DNA of 64,000 bases from Gynuella sp. (lineage in GTDB: Bacteria > Pseudomonadota > Gammaproteobacteria > Pseudomonadales > Natronospirillaceae): NCBI GenBank assembly GCA_028282465.1, contig JANQHX010000093.1, forward strand, positions 48,743 through 112,742, written 5' to 3'. Below the pieces are notes generated by a model. That model searched no databases. It saw only the letters and a program-made list of their open reading frames with translations, and had not been told where the DNA came from. Below, in pieces: positions 28,801 through 37,821 of the stretch (the first letter of the stretch is position 1; the number at the start of each line of letters is the position of its first letter). Made by a program: the position numbers and the translations under genes.

Positions 28801-28905
28801 CATCAAAAAGATTGGATTAGACATATTGGCTGTGACGTTATTCAGGGCTATTTCTACGATAAGCCGCTAAACATTCAAGACTTTGAGGCCAAATACCTTT
28901 CTTAG
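25879..28905 (+). CDS. LacI-type sensor - PAS - GGDEF - EAL c-di-GMP protein, copy 1
   Basis: The frame begins at TTG 25879, and the next in-frame Met would remove the first strand of the fold. Residues about 8-280 are a LacI/PurR-type periplasmic-binding-like domain (TTIGVFIPYLSGFY, SLGHKKIGFAG, AIICGSDLLCLGFEE, LALVGVDNTQMA, ITSVDQG) without the DNA-binding helices and without a signal peptide. It should therefore sense a cytoplasmic ligand. A region of about 170 residues follows, then a PAS/PAC (DGIWIWNMETN to GALTDITERQ). The GGDEF domain carries SGDEF at 664-668 with an RxxD inhibitory site (RKSD) five residues before. The EAL domain (EVL near 790, NVSASQ, EVTESA, DDFGTGYSS, VKIDRSF) has the catalytic residues. 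The Gly to Ser change may weaken cyclase activity, so phosphodiesterase output is likely. Confidence 0.88.
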   Translation: MGINNGRTTIGVFIPYLSGFYMSGVAEELRVQCQKRDLDLVLIMTSGFGSYNLPLALDYIDAAYIVLNSVSSVFVQKLIESDIPVVSTVEDFFPLPVERVVSDQSDGIHQAFEHLTSLGHKKIGFAGVLAVPDFRARYNALLDCYRQKGWDFDENWLIRVNESSLSGGIDAATEFLKRDNRPTAIICGSDLLCLGFEETANASGISVPDDLALVGVDNTQMASNHRVGITSVDQGLDEMVSHALDRLQARLFGDAYREETEILEQQLVVRQSCGSKHALDFPARPNYLHSAHVMQDHNEIAIAFGAMNHNWLLDVSRLWGPFLKWSCMGVWKKPEIGNSQKEEAELSHISITNLLSEEHTQSVLAPLAGSSFDARSFPPKDIAQLPVPSPTFITLIPVSHDDVQWGVLSVVDELRDDMDQARYGMFNYYLLLMAIFMQRNALADSMMEREKSARKLADSLEILSNSSNDGIWIWNMETNVTEWNVRLLEMLGFNSEEDQQAYRHMSLLERAHPQDQNHVRELIRSHITDFSVFKAKFRIKSKDGNYIWVEASGEAIREPNGHIARFVGALTDITERQQRTKQIEFMAQHDPLTGLPNRGLLLEKLNDHIRDFSDQPLAVLSLNINRFKRVNDSYGHQVGDVLLNYIGRKITSVLRKSDVLSRFSGDEFVLICKVESNDQVNSVCRRILNTINGSFKHGDIEFDVSACLGATVFPDYGQLPDQLLKQADLAMQRAKSQLAQHAVMYQSGMEVDSKNQMAMESQLRKAISNDELFVQLQPLISTTDESLVGAEVLCRWQSKKFGLVPPGIFIGLAEEIGFISSIGDWVLTTVLEKLKDWHSRGHHQVKLSLNVSASQLHQQNFANNLCQLVQYYQIPPSCLNIEVTESAAITDIEHACEQLNQIQQAGIRISLDDFGTGYSSLRLLNDLPLDWVKIDRSFVKDLTSEDLHSGMIKSVTQMCHSMGYKVVAEGVEEEHQKDWIRHIGCDVIQGYFYDKPLNIQDFEAKYLS

Positions 28906-29029
28906 AGCCCCGTTGCCAGAACGCTAATGCTCGGTAAATTTTAGAATCTGAAAAATGTAAGCAAATCAGCACAAAGCCTGAAACTTGGCTAGAGTTAGTG
29001 TTAAGCCCTATCGGTTTCAGGAAGTAGAT

Positions 29030-32000
29030 TTGAGTCTTGCTAACAAACGCAAAACCATTGCTGTGTTCACCCCTTATCTAAGCGGCTTTTATTTAGGCGA
29101 GCTGGCTTCGCAAGTGAGAGCTCAGGCGGCGGCCAGGGGATTGAATCTGGTGGTTGTGATGACCAATGGTTTTGGGCACTTCAATTTGCCCTTAGCCATG
29201 GATTATATAGATGGTGCCTACATCGTCTTGAATTCAGTATCAGCCGTACACACTCAAAATCTTATTAGTAAAGGCATACCTGTTGTTGCCACAGTAGAAG
29301 ATTATTTCCCGCTGGATGTTGAAGCTGTGGTGAGTGATCAAGCCGATGGCGTTAATCAACTATTCGAACATTTATATGGCCTAGGGCATCGAAAAATCGG
29401 ATTTGCAGGTGACCTGGGCATTGTCGATTTTCGAATTCGATATGAAGCTTTGCTTGAGTGCTACCGCCAGCGTGATCTGGAATTCGACGATGATTGGTTA
29501 TTCCGAGGTGATGAGCCAACATTACCGGGTGGTAGAATCGCTGGAAATCTATTTATTGACCGCAAATCCGAATGTACGGCTGTTATTTGTGGTTCAGACA
29601 TGACTGCAATCGGTTTTGAGCAGGTTATTACCAAGGCTGGTTATAAGGTACCGGAGCAAGTTGCCATTGCCGGTATTGATGACACTTACTTAGGCAGAGA
29701 GCGTGGCTTAACTAGTGTTGATCAAGGCATTGAAAAGATGGTTCATGAAGCAATGGACCGCTTGGAAATTCGAATAAAGGGTGGCGAATATCAAGAAAGA
29801 ACCCTTAAGGTTCCTCAATCAATTAGGGTCAGGTCGAGCAGCGTAATATCGGAATCATTAGAACCCCATCAACCGATAACTGATGCTGTGGAAGTCAATT
29901 CAGAAGAAGTGCCTAATTTGAATTATGAGTCAGCCATGGCGCTTGCCAAATCTGGGTACGAGTCTCTGATAAATATGTCTAATTTGTGGGGCCCATTTAT
30001 GCACTGGGGGTGCCTCGCCCATTGGGCCAATGCAAAAGATAGTGGTGGCAGTTCGAGTAAAAATCAGTTGTCGGAAGAATTAATCATGAGTCATTTGTTT
30101 TCAGAAGACTCTGATGATCGACTGCTTGGGGATTACACTAAAGAGCAGTTCCCAGCGAATCGCTTTCCTCCCACCAATATACCGCACGCGGAAATTCCAG
30201 ATCACAGCATTATTACTCTGGTGCCAGTGGCAGCAGAAACCTCTCAATGGGGTGTGTTGGCTGTTATTGATCATATCAGGCCCGATTCTGCCGACGAGAA
30301 ATACCGAATGTTCACCACCTACTTGGATTTGGTGTCGTTTTCCATGCAGCGTGATGCCTTAACTGACTATATGCGTGAACGGGAGAAAAACGCCAAAGAT
30401 TTAGCTGAACGTTTGGAGGTAGTAGCCAATACATCGAATGATGGCATCTGGGCGTGGAATCTAGACACAAACACGGTGGATTGGAATAACCGATTATTAG
30501 AGATGCTTGGGTTCACCGGAGAAGAAGCTGAAGATTACCGCAACATGCCATTTTTCGAGCGGGTACATCCCCAGGATCAAAATCATGTTCGTGGGCTGCT
30601 TAAAGGCCACCTAGAAGATTGCAGCGAATTTAAAGCTAAGTTCAGAATTCAAGCAAAGGGCGGTCATTATCTTTGGGTTGAAGCCAGTGGGGAAGCCATT
30701 CGAGAGCCTGATGGTCATATTGGTCGTTTTGTGGGTGCCGTTACCGATATCACTGAACGCCGGCGCTCAGAAAAGAAAATAGAATTCATGGCCTACCACG
30801 ACGCGCTGACAGGACTACCCAATCGAGTATTCCTCATGGAGCGTATGTCTGAGCGCATCAAAGAGCGCCCAAATGTTCCTTTTGCTGTAATGCTAATGGA
30901 TCTAAACCGATTCAAGCTGGTTAACGACAGTTATGGTCATCAAGTCGGAGACGCCTTGTTGAAATATGTATCTAGTTCTATCAGCAAGGCACTCAGAAAA
31001 TCAGATGTTCTGGCCCGTTTCGGTGGTGATGAATTTGTTTTGATTTGCGACGTTCGTGATGAGAAAGAAGCCACAGTGCTGTCTGAGCGAATACTCAAAT
31101 TCACCAACGGAATGTTCAAATACAGAGATATAGAAGTGCAGGTGTCGGGCAGCTTGGGCATTTCCTTATATGCCAGAGATGGAGTTAGTTCCGAAGACCT
31201 AATTAAAAAAGCCGACGTAGCCATGTACAAGGCCAAAAGTCGTAATCAAGGTGACGCGATGTTTTATGCCGAAGGCATGGATGTCGATCTGAAAGACATG
31301 ATTGCAATGGAAACCCATCTGCGTAAAGCCATTGAGGCTGACGAGTTATTTTTGGTTTACCAAGCTCAAGTAGATAGCGCTAGCCAAAAAATATTAGGTG
31401 CGGAAGTCTTGGCTCGATGGGATTCTGTGGAGTATGGGTTGGTGCCTCCAGGTATTTTCATTCCCCTTGCTGAGGAATTGGGTTTTATTCAAGAGATTGG
31501 AGACTGGGTGTTAGACCAAAGCTTGATGACATTGAGAAGTTGGAAAGACAAGGGTATGGACTACATGAAAATATCCGTCAATGTCAGCGCCGGTCAGTTG
31601 CATCGTTATAACTTCGCAGAAGATGTGCTTCGACGAATAGAACAGGCTGAAGTAGAGCCAACCAATCTGACATTGGAAATCACCGAGTCAGCAGCCATCA
31701 ACGACATAGAACATTCAAGGCAACAGCTTCTGCTGCTGTATGACTCAGGTGTTCAAATATCTTTAGACGATTTCGGTACGGGTTATTCTTCGCTTAGTTT
31801 GTTAAACGATTTGCCATTACACTGGGTGAAAGTTGATCGATCCTTTATCAAAGAAATATATGAGGAGCATCGACATAAAGGGATGGTGAAGTCGATTACC
31901 GAGATGTGTCATTCATTGGGTTATCGAGTGGTTGCTGAAGGCGTGGAAACTTCTATGCAACTTTCGATTATTGAGGAACTGGGTTGTGACGTCATTCAGG

Positions 32001-32104
32001 GCTATATCTTTAGTAAACCAGTGACCAGAGACATCATCGAGCAGCAGTTCATTAAAGGCTCTCTAGAGCCAATCCCTCCGATCGATACCGATACCTTGTT
32101 GTAG
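29030..32104 (+). CDS. LacI-type sensor - PAS - GGDEF - EAL c-di-GMP protein, copy 2
   Basis: This is a tandem paralogue of the preceding gene, alike over its whole length. The frame opens at TTG 28985, but TTG 29030 lies after AGGAAG (29019-29024) and aligns with the start of copy 1, giving 1024 residues. The LacI-like domain is shown by KTIAVFTPYLSGFYLG, LGHRKIGFAG, AVICGSDMTAIGFEQ and TSVDQG. PAS/PAC comes next, then a canonical GGDEF at 665-669 with the RKSD inhibitory site five residues upstream. The EAL domain has EVL, NVSAGQ, EITESA, DDFGTGYSS, VKVDRSF and EGVE. Both catalytic domains look intact, unlike copy 1. The 125 bases between the copies have no terminator, so they may be cotranscribed. 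Confidence 0.88.
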   Translation: MSLANKRKTIAVFTPYLSGFYLGELASQVRAQAAARGLNLVVVMTNGFGHFNLPLAMDYIDGAYIVLNSVSAVHTQNLISKGIPVVATVEDYFPLDVEAVVSDQADGVNQLFEHLYGLGHRKIGFAGDLGIVDFRIRYEALLECYRQRDLEFDDDWLFRGDEPTLPGGRIAGNLFIDRKSECTAVICGSDMTAIGFEQVITKAGYKVPEQVAIAGIDDTYLGRERGLTSVDQGIEKMVHEAMDRLEIRIKGGEYQERTLKVPQSIRVRSSSVISESLEPHQPITDAVEVNSEEVPNLNYESAMALAKSGYESLINMSNLWGPFMHWGCLAHWANAKDSGGSSSKNQLSEELIMSHLFSEDSDDRLLGDYTKEQFPANRFPPTNIPHAEIPDHSIITLVPVAAETSQWGVLAVIDHIRPDSADEKYRMFTTYLDLVSFSMQRDALTDYMREREKNAKDLAERLEVVANTSNDGIWAWNLDTNTVDWNNRLLEMLGFTGEEAEDYRNMPFFERVHPQDQNHVRGLLKGHLEDCSEFKAKFRIQAKGGHYLWVEASGEAIREPDGHIGRFVGAVTDITERRRSEKKIEFMAYHDALTGLPNRVFLMERMSERIKERPNVPFAVMLMDLNRFKLVNDSYGHQVGDALLKYVSSSISKALRKSDVLARFGGDEFVLICDVRDEKEATVLSERILKFTNGMFKYRDIEVQVSGSLGISLYARDGVSSEDLIKKADVAMYKAKSRNQGDAMFYAEGMDVDLKDMIAMETHLRKAIEADELFLVYQAQVDSASQKILGAEVLARWDSVEYGLVPPGIFIPLAEELGFIQEIGDWVLDQSLMTLRSWKDKGMDYMKISVNVSAGQLHRYNFAEDVLRRIEQAEVEPTNLTLEITESAAINDIEHSRQQLLLLYDSGVQISLDDFGTGYSSLSLLNDLPLHWVKVDRSFIKEIYEEHRHKGMVKSITEMCHSLGYRVVAEGVETSMQLSIIEELGCDVIQGYIFSKPVTRDIIEQQFIKGSLEPIPPIDTDTLL

Positions 32105-32244
32105 CGTTATTGCTACTCAACTCGCCAGATTACCAAAATGTATTTCGAGTAGTTTATGTCCTTAATCTTTAGGTTTTGAGTTGGAGCTTATTGGCTAGAA
32201 TTCGAGATGGAATAAACGTTTGACTCATGGTGCTAACTGGCCAT

Positions 32245-32277
32245 AAAAAAGCCGGGTTCTCTACTGAGTAACCCGGC
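32245..32277 (-). terminator. Intrinsic terminator on the minus strand
   Basis: On the minus strand, GCCGGGTT (complement of 32270-32277) pairs with AACCCGGC (complement of 32251-32258) around an 11-base loop and runs into TTTTTT. There is no T-tract on the plus strand, so it ends transcripts coming from the 132-residue gene or from an unannotated RNA. Confidence 0.8.
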
Positions 32278-32381
32278 CCTATGACTGTGATAGCTAAGCG
32301 CCATGTCTTTTCTTGGAGTAACCTGGTGCGTTTTTGTTGGTTTTGATCCAGGTGGTTAAATTAAATATTAGCCTAAATACC

Positions 32382-32401
32382 CTGTATATTACGAAATACA
32401 G
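32382..32401. promoter_or_regulatory. Inverted repeat CTGTAT-N8-ATACAG
   Basis: This is a perfect 6-bp dyad with an 8-base centre. The right half extends as ACAGTAT (32398-32404), the same heptamer found twice upstream of the neighbouring 132-residue gene at 32934-32940 and 32951-32957. The shared half-site suggests a common binding protein. Spacing differs from a LexA box (CTGT-N8-ACAG). Confidence 0.4.
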
Positions 32402-32507
32402 TATTGATATAACCTTAATTAACAATTATTGATTCTTTTGCCATATACTGAAAAAGCCCACAATAAAAGTGTAGCTTTGTGCTACCTTTCACAGTTTGAC
32501 TGGTTGA

Positions 32508-32906
32508 CTACTCTGGCAGCCAGCAGTACTGGTCGTTAGATGCGAGAGTTTCAATACTGCGAGTTCTTAAGTACTTCCTCATTTCCGAACCTTTAGGTTT
32601 GGTTAAATAATAAAGTAAGCCTGGGTCTATATCTAAGTGAGAGGAGAGCTTGCTAACTTCTGCCATGCTATTCGAATGTGCATTAACTTTCTCTTGGTTG
32701 CTGTTCAAAATCTCTTGATAGTGACTAGCGAAAGCTGGAAACACCGTAATACTGTTCTCGTTTCTCAAGCGAGTGAAACCGGTCTTGCATGCTGCTTCAT
32801 ATATGAACCTATGGCTCCATCGAAATCTTTCCGGTGTGCTATGGCATTGTTTCGCTTCATGAAACGCATCTATTACATCGGGTAGGGCTGAAGTCTTTGT
32901 GCTCAT
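32508..32906 (-). CDS. Conserved-looking hypothetical protein, 132 residues
   Basis: The protein starts MSTKTSALPDVIDAFHEAK and is soluble and mostly helical, with Arg/Lys and aromatic residues: RFRWSHRFIYEAA, RLRNENSITVFPAFASHYQEI, then SMAEVSKLSSHLDIDPGLLYYLTKPKGSEMRKYLRTRSIE, ending in WLPE. The last half, with short helices around LSSHLDI and LYYLTKPKG, could be a small DNA- or RNA-binding fold, but no helix-turn-helix is clear. Codon use looks ordinary. Its upstream region is dense in dyads and direct repeats, which suggests tight regulation or autoregulation. I cannot name a function. Confidence 0.6.
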   Translation of the reverse strand: MSTKTSALPDVIDAFHEAKQCHSTPERFRWSHRFIYEAACKTGFTRLRNENSITVFPAFASHYQEILNSNQEKVNAHSNSMAEVSKLSSHLDIDPGLLYYLTKPKGSEMRKYLRTRSIETLASNDQYCWLPE

Positions 32907-32922
32907 GGCTATTCATCCATGC

Positions 32923-32973
32923 TGATCAAATAAACAGTATGTATAAATATACAGTATTTTGATCAGTGATCAA
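32923..32973 (-). promoter_or_regulatory. Cluster of operator-like repeats upstream of the 132-residue gene
   Basis: Three kinds of signal are packed into 51 bases. The direct repeat ACAGTAT occurs at 32934-32940 and 32951-32957. A LexA-like dyad reads TACTGTATATTTATACAT on the minus strand. The perfect 15-bp palindrome TTGATCAGTGATCAA occupies 32959-32973, with a further TGATCAA at 32923-32929. The cluster starts 17 bases from the start codon, where an operator would overlap the promoter. Confidence 0.45.
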
Positions 32974-33537
32974 GCATTCATTTGGCTGTATTGAGATAAA
33001 TAGCTAGATAAATAGTTCGCTGAATAGATTAATTAGTGATCATTGGTTTAGTTGTAAAAATCACAGCCGGGTGCAGGGCGCTTTTGATGGCTCGAGTTGA
33101 TGGGCTCCAATTAACGACGACTAAACTTCTGAACATATTTTTTTGAGGCTTGAGTGGGAGAATTTTGGAATTCTTTACTTACGTCCTTCGCGGAGCTCGA
33201 GCTCATTTCTGGCTGGCAGTTTTGTCGGTTAGATAGCTGTTATTGGGTGGAAATAGTTCGATTTATACAAAGTCTTCTCTAAAATTAGGAATACTATTTA
33301 CTGCTAGCTTGGTTCCTGAGTAAAAAGTAACGTAAAACTTGCTTCCAACTAGAACGACAAAAATTTAAAAGTCTAGTAAGTGTATCGATTAATTCGATGC
33401 TTTATTGATACTGGTTAACCAAAACCCTATACTTCCCCACCGCTCGGAAAAGCGGCTGACCAACCGGATTGCTGGCGAAATTTCGCCGTGCTTCAAATCC
33501 TTTGGTGCAGAGGAAAAAATTATAAATTGAGGATGCA
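32974..33537. other. Upstream region and structured leader of the atp operon
   Basis: No gene was found in these 564 bases. The part nearest atpI (33440-33487) has two dyads: CCGCT / AGCGG at 33440-33455, and the perfect palindrome GGCGAAATTTCGCC at 33474-33487. It is expected to hold the atp promoter and an untranslated leader. The 12-bp palindrome GAGCTCGAGCTC lies near 33196. No gidB-parA-parB genes lie upstream, although these usually precede atpI in gammaproteobacteria. Confidence 0.5.
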
Positions 33538-33945
33538 GTGACCCCCTTCAAACCCTGGAAAGTACAACCAGTTTCCAGACCACCAGTGTTTAGTGTCATG
33601 TTTATGCAATCATCGATTGCTCTAGTGGTGGCTGGCTTGGGTTTAGCTTTTGGTTTGGGGCTGGTGCAAGTGCAATCCTTAGTAGCGGGTGCCATCATTC
33701 AGATAGTACCGCACACAGTTTTAGCGCTTCGATCTTTCGCTAGTTCATTTGGGGATCGAGACGCAGTACGAGCCATATATCGAGGCATGAATGAGAAGTT
33801 TTTACTTACTGTTTGTGCCTTTGCTTTGGTTTTTAAATTTTGGCTTGAAGTGAATCCCCTTTTGTTCTTCATCGGGTACGGGGTTCTTCAAGTCAGCGTT
33901 TGGTTCGTAACACCGTTTCTGTTTAATCGACTGCGTAAGCAGTAA
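33538..33945 (+). CDS. atpI: ATP synthase protein I
   Basis: The 135-residue protein starts with GTG 33538 after GAGG (33529-33532). It has four membrane helices (for example SSIALVVAGLGLAFGLGL and LVAGAIIQIVPHTVLAL) and a basic hydrophilic end (RLRKQ). This matches AtpI, a non-essential factor that helps assemble the c-ring. It is the first gene of the operon, 21 bases before atpB. Sequence conservation in AtpI is weak, but position and topology make the call secure. Confidence 0.9.
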   Translation: MTPFKPWKVQPVSRPPVFSVMFMQSSIALVVAGLGLAFGLGLVQVQSLVAGAIIQIVPHTVLALRSFASSFGDRDAVRAIYRGMNEKFLLTVCAFALVFKFWLEVNPLLFFIGYGVLQVSVWFVTPFLFNRLRKQ

Positions 33946-33963
33946 AAAAAATAAGGTAACTAA

Positions 33964-34821
<858 letters not shown>

Positions 34822-34828
34822 GAATTCT

Positions 34829-34866
34829 AAACCGATGTAAGTCTAAAGCTGATATCGGTTTTTTTA
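34829..34866 (+). terminator. Terminator-like hairpin between atpB and atpE
   Basis: The stem AAACCGAT (34829-34836) / ATCGGTTT (34854-34861) has a 17-base loop and is followed by a run of T (34859-34865). It lies inside the operon, 7 bases after the atpB stop and 50 bases before atpE. It may act as a partial terminator, an mRNA processing or stability element, or a 3' block to exonucleases. Confidence 0.6.
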
Positions 34867-34914
34867 TGTTTAATTAACTTCAAAACTTAACTTTAAAAAT
34901 TTAGGAGAAGAAAC

Positions 34915-35151
34915 ATGGAGCTAATCATTATAGCCGCAGCACTGATGATCAGTATTGGTGGTTTGGGTGTAGCTATAGGTATGGCAATGCTGGGTGGCAA
35001 GCTGCTGGAAAGCACTGCACGTCAGCCTGAATTAGGCCCAATGCTTCAGAGCAAGATGTTCATTGTGGTTGCACTGTTGGACGCCGTACCAATGATTGGT
35101 GTTGGTATCGCTATGTACCTAATCTTCGCAGTTGCTCCAGGTCTGGCTTAA
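34915..35151 (+). CDS. atpE: ATP synthase Fo subunit c
   Basis: The 78-residue hairpin of two membrane helices is joined by the polar loop ARQPE. The ion-binding Asp is residue 56 in [16 protein letters not shown]. The residues around it (AVPMI) and the lack of the Na+-site Gln/Glu-Ser set indicate proton use. Glycine-rich helix 1 ([14 protein letters not shown]) packs the c-ring. A strong ribosome site AGGAG lies eight bases before the ATG, fitting the high copy number needed. Confidence 0.97.
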   Translation: MELIIIAAALMISIGGLGVAIGMAMLGGKLLESTARQPELGPMLQSKMFIVVALLDAVPMIGVGIAMYLIFAVAPGLA

Positions 35152-35198
35152 TCACAACACTCTGTTCCAATTATTAACGGGTAGAGAGGTGATATACC

Positions 35199-35669
35199 GT
35201 GAGCATTAACTTGACACTCATTGGTCAGATGCTGTCCTTTGCGGTGTTCGTTTGGTTCTGTCACAAGTTCGTTTGGTCTGCTTTGATCACCGCCTTGGAA
35301 GAGCGTAAAGCGAAAATCGCAGAGGGTCTGAATGCTGCTGACCGAGCAGAAAAAGATCTGGAGTTGGCTCAAGAAGAAGCTACCAAGAAGCTTAAAGAAG
35401 CAAAAGCTCAGGCAGCAGACATTATTGAGTCAGCCAACAAGCGTGCTGTTCAAATCATTGAAGAAGCTAAAGAAGAAGCGGCCCAAGAGGGCGAGCGTAA
35501 ATTAGCTGCAGCAATGGCAGAAATTGAGCAGGAAGCAAATAGTGCGAAAGAAGAGTTACGAGCCAAAGTAGCTGGACTGGCAATCGCGGGTGCTGAAAAA
35601 ATTCTACAGCAAAGTGTAGATATCAAAGCCCACGAAAAATTGTTAGATCAACTGGCATCGGAACTTTAA
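35199..35669 (+). CDS. atpF: ATP synthase Fo subunit b
   Basis: The 156-residue protein starts at GTG 35199 after GAGGTGAT (35186-35193). It has one N-terminal membrane helix ([22 protein letters not shown]) and a long charged coiled coil rich in Ala, Glu and Lys, which forms the peripheral stalk dimer. The C-terminus ([23 protein letters not shown]) binds the delta subunit. The length is exactly that typical of E. coli-like b subunits. Confidence 0.96.
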   Translation: MSINLTLIGQMLSFAVFVWFCHKFVWSALITALEERKAKIAEGLNAADRAEKDLELAQEEATKKLKEAKAQAADIIESANKRAVQIIEEAKEEAAQEGERKLAAAMAEIEQEANSAKEELRAKVAGLAIAGAEKILQQSVDIKAHEKLLDQLASEL

Positions 35670-35679
35670 GGAGGTAGCC

Positions 35680-36216
35680 ATGGCTGGAATAAGCACATTG
35701 GCGCGTCCTTACGCCAAAGCCGCATTCCAGTTTGCAAATGACGCGAAAGCGTTAGGCGACTGGTCTGAATCACTGGCCACTTTGGCGTCAGTTTCTCAAG
35801 ATGAAAAAGTAGCAGCTTTATTGAAAGAACCATCTGCCACCGCAGCAATAAAAGCACAATCGCTTTTAGATGTTTGCAGCGGAGAACTAAAAGCGGATGT
35901 TGGTAATTTCGTTACTGTGTTGTCCGAGAACAAACGATTAGATCTGTTTGAAGAAATTTCAGTTCAATTTGAAAAACTGAAAGCCGAACAGGAAAAATCT
36001 GTGGAAGTAAGGGTAACCACGGCATTTGAGCTGAGCCCAGCTCATGAAAAAGCCCTGGTTGAGAAACTGACCAAGAAGTTAGGTCGCGAAGTTACTCTGG
36101 TCTCAACTGTAGATCAGAGCATTATTGGTGGCGTAGTGATACGCACTGATGATCTGGTAATTGATTCGTCTGTTACCGGTAAGCTCGCGAAGCTGGCCGA
36201 AGCAATGTATTCCTAA
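35680..36216 (+). CDS. atpH: ATP synthase F1 subunit delta
   Basis: The 178-residue protein begins STLARPYAKAAFQFA, the family N-terminal signature. It has a six-helix N-domain and a C-terminal part with VVIRTDDLVIDSSVTGKLAKLAEAM, also diagnostic. It links the b stalk to the top of the alpha3beta3 head. It starts 10 bases after atpF with GGAGG upstream. Confidence 0.96.
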   Translation: MAGISTLARPYAKAAFQFANDAKALGDWSESLATLASVSQDEKVAALLKEPSATAAIKAQSLLDVCSGELKADVGNFVTVLSENKRLDLFEEISVQFEKLKAEQEKSVEVRVTTAFELSPAHEKALVEKLTKKLGREVTLVSTVDQSIIGGVVIRTDDLVIDSSVTGKLAKLAEAMYS

Positions 36217-36228
36217 GAGGAAGCAGGC

Positions 36229-37773
36229 ATGCAGCAACTGAATCCTTCAGAAATTAGTGAAGTAATTAAGAAGCGCATCGAAAATTTAGATGTGTCTTCC
36301 GAAGCCCAGAATGAGGGCACTATCGGCAGTGTAACTGACGGTATTGTACGTATTCATGGTCTGGCCAACGTTATGTATGGCGAGATGATTGAATTCGACG
36401 GCGGCTTATATGGAATGGCTCTTAACCTTGAGCGTGATTCCGTAGGTGCCATCGTATTAGGCGACTATCTACCTTTAGCAGAAGGTCAAAAATGTCGTGT
36501 AACCGGTCGTATCCTTGAGGTACCTGTAGGCCCTGAAATGTTGGGTCGTGTGGTAGATGCTCTAGGTAACCCAATTGATGGCAAAGGCGAAATTAATGCG
36601 AAATTAACAGACGCCCTTGAGAAAGTTGCACCTGGTGTAATTGCACGTCAATCTGTCGATCAGCCAGTGCAAACTGGTTATAAGTCTGTTGACTCCATGG
36701 TGCCAATCGGTCGTGGTCAGCGTGAGCTGATCATTGGTGACCGTCAGACTGGTAAAACGGCGATGGCTGTTGATGCCATCATCAACCAGAAAGGCACAGG
36801 CATTAAGTGTATCTACGTAGCGGTTGGTCAGAAGCAGTCCACCATTGCTAATGTGGTACGTAAGTTAGAAGAGCACAATGCTATGGATCACACCATCATT
36901 GTAGCGGCTTCTGCTTCTGATCCAGCATCCATGCAGTTCCTGGCGCCATACGCTGGTTGTACCATGGGTGAATATTTCCGTGACCGCGGTGAAGATGCTC
37001 TGATCATTTATGATGACTTGACGAAGCAAGCTTGGGCTTACCGTCAGATTTCATTGCTACTGCGTCGTCCGCCAGGTCGTGAAGCTTACCCAGGTGATGT
37101 TTTCTATCTTCACTCTCGTCTGCTTGAGCGCGCATCTCGTGTTAACGCCGACTACGTAGAAAAGTTCACCAATGGCGAAGTGAAAGGTCAGACAGGTTCA
37201 TTGACTGCACTGCCAATTATTGAAACTCAGGCTGGTGACGTATCAGCGTTCGTTCCAACTAACGTAATTTCGATTACTGATGGTCAGATCTTCCTGGAGA
37301 GTTCCCTGTTTAACTCTGGTATCCGCCCTGCGATGAACGCAGGTGTATCGGTATCACGAGTGGGTGGTTCTGCGCAGACCAAAGTAATTAAGAAACTGTC
37401 TGGTGGTATTCGTACTGCTTTAGCACAGTATCGCGAACTGGCAGCATTTGCTCAGTTTGCTTCTGACCTTGATGAAGCCACCAAGGCTCAGCTGGATCAC
37501 GGTATGCGTGTTACCGAGCTGATGAAGCAGAAGCAATATGCGCCAATGTCCATAGCTGAAATGGCAATTTCAATTTACGCCTCCAATGAAGGCTTCCTGA
37601 AAGATGTGGAAGTGAACAAAGTAGGTGATTTTGAGGCTGCTCTGCACTCCTTCATGAACAGCGAATACGCTGAGCTAATGTCGAAGGTGAATGAATCAGG
37701 TGATTACAATTCAGAAATCGCTGATTCTTTCAAAGAAGCTTTGGAGAAATTCAAAGCCACGCAGACCTGGTAA
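36229..37773 (+). CDS. atpA: ATP synthase F1 subunit alpha
   Basis: The 514-residue protein has Walker A GDRQTGKT at residues 170-177, Walker B in [10 protein letters not shown], the signature [17 protein letters not shown], and an N-terminal beta-barrel ([18 protein letters not shown]). It binds nucleotide at non-catalytic sites. Length and motifs are full. Codon use is biased as in highly expressed genes (many CGT, GGT). Confidence 0.98.
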   Translation: MQQLNPSEISEVIKKRIENLDVSSEAQNEGTIGSVTDGIVRIHGLANVMYGEMIEFDGGLYGMALNLERDSVGAIVLGDYLPLAEGQKCRVTGRILEVPVGPEMLGRVVDALGNPIDGKGEINAKLTDALEKVAPGVIARQSVDQPVQTGYKSVDSMVPIGRGQRELIIGDRQTGKTAMAVDAIINQKGTGIKCIYVAVGQKQSTIANVVRKLEEHNAMDHTIIVAASASDPASMQFLAPYAGCTMGEYFRDRGEDALIIYDDLTKQAWAYRQISLLLRRPPGREAYPGDVFYLHSRLLERASRVNADYVEKFTNGEVKGQTGSLTALPIIETQAGDVSAFVPTNVISITDGQIFLESSLFNSGIRPAMNAGVSVSRVGGSAQTKVIKKLSGGIRTALAQYRELAAFAQFASDLDEATKAQLDHGMRVTELMKQKQYAPMSIAEMAISIYASNEGFLKDVEVNKVGDFEAALHSFMNSEYAELMSKVNESGDYNSEIADSFKEALEKFKATQTW

Positions 37774-37821
37774 GGGTATTAGCTCGTTGGCAACAGCGGG
37801 CTAACTTTAGGAGGCAAAGCT

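Larger units (their letters stand above)
32105..32507. other. Spacer with a minus-strand terminator and a dyad site
   Basis: This 403-base region lies between the second signalling gene and the end of the 132-residue gene. It contains the terminator at 32245-32277 and the inverted repeat at 32382-32401. No reading frame of note was seen. About 230 bases separate the terminator from the upstream stop codon, which would leave a long 3' untranslated region or room for a small RNA. Confidence 0.5.

Noticed and set aside
32935..32956. LexA (SOS) box upstream of the 132-residue gene
   Set aside because: The left half TACTGTATAT is perfect, but the right half reads ACAT, not ACAG, and nothing in the gene suggests DNA repair. 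Kept only as part of a general operator cluster.
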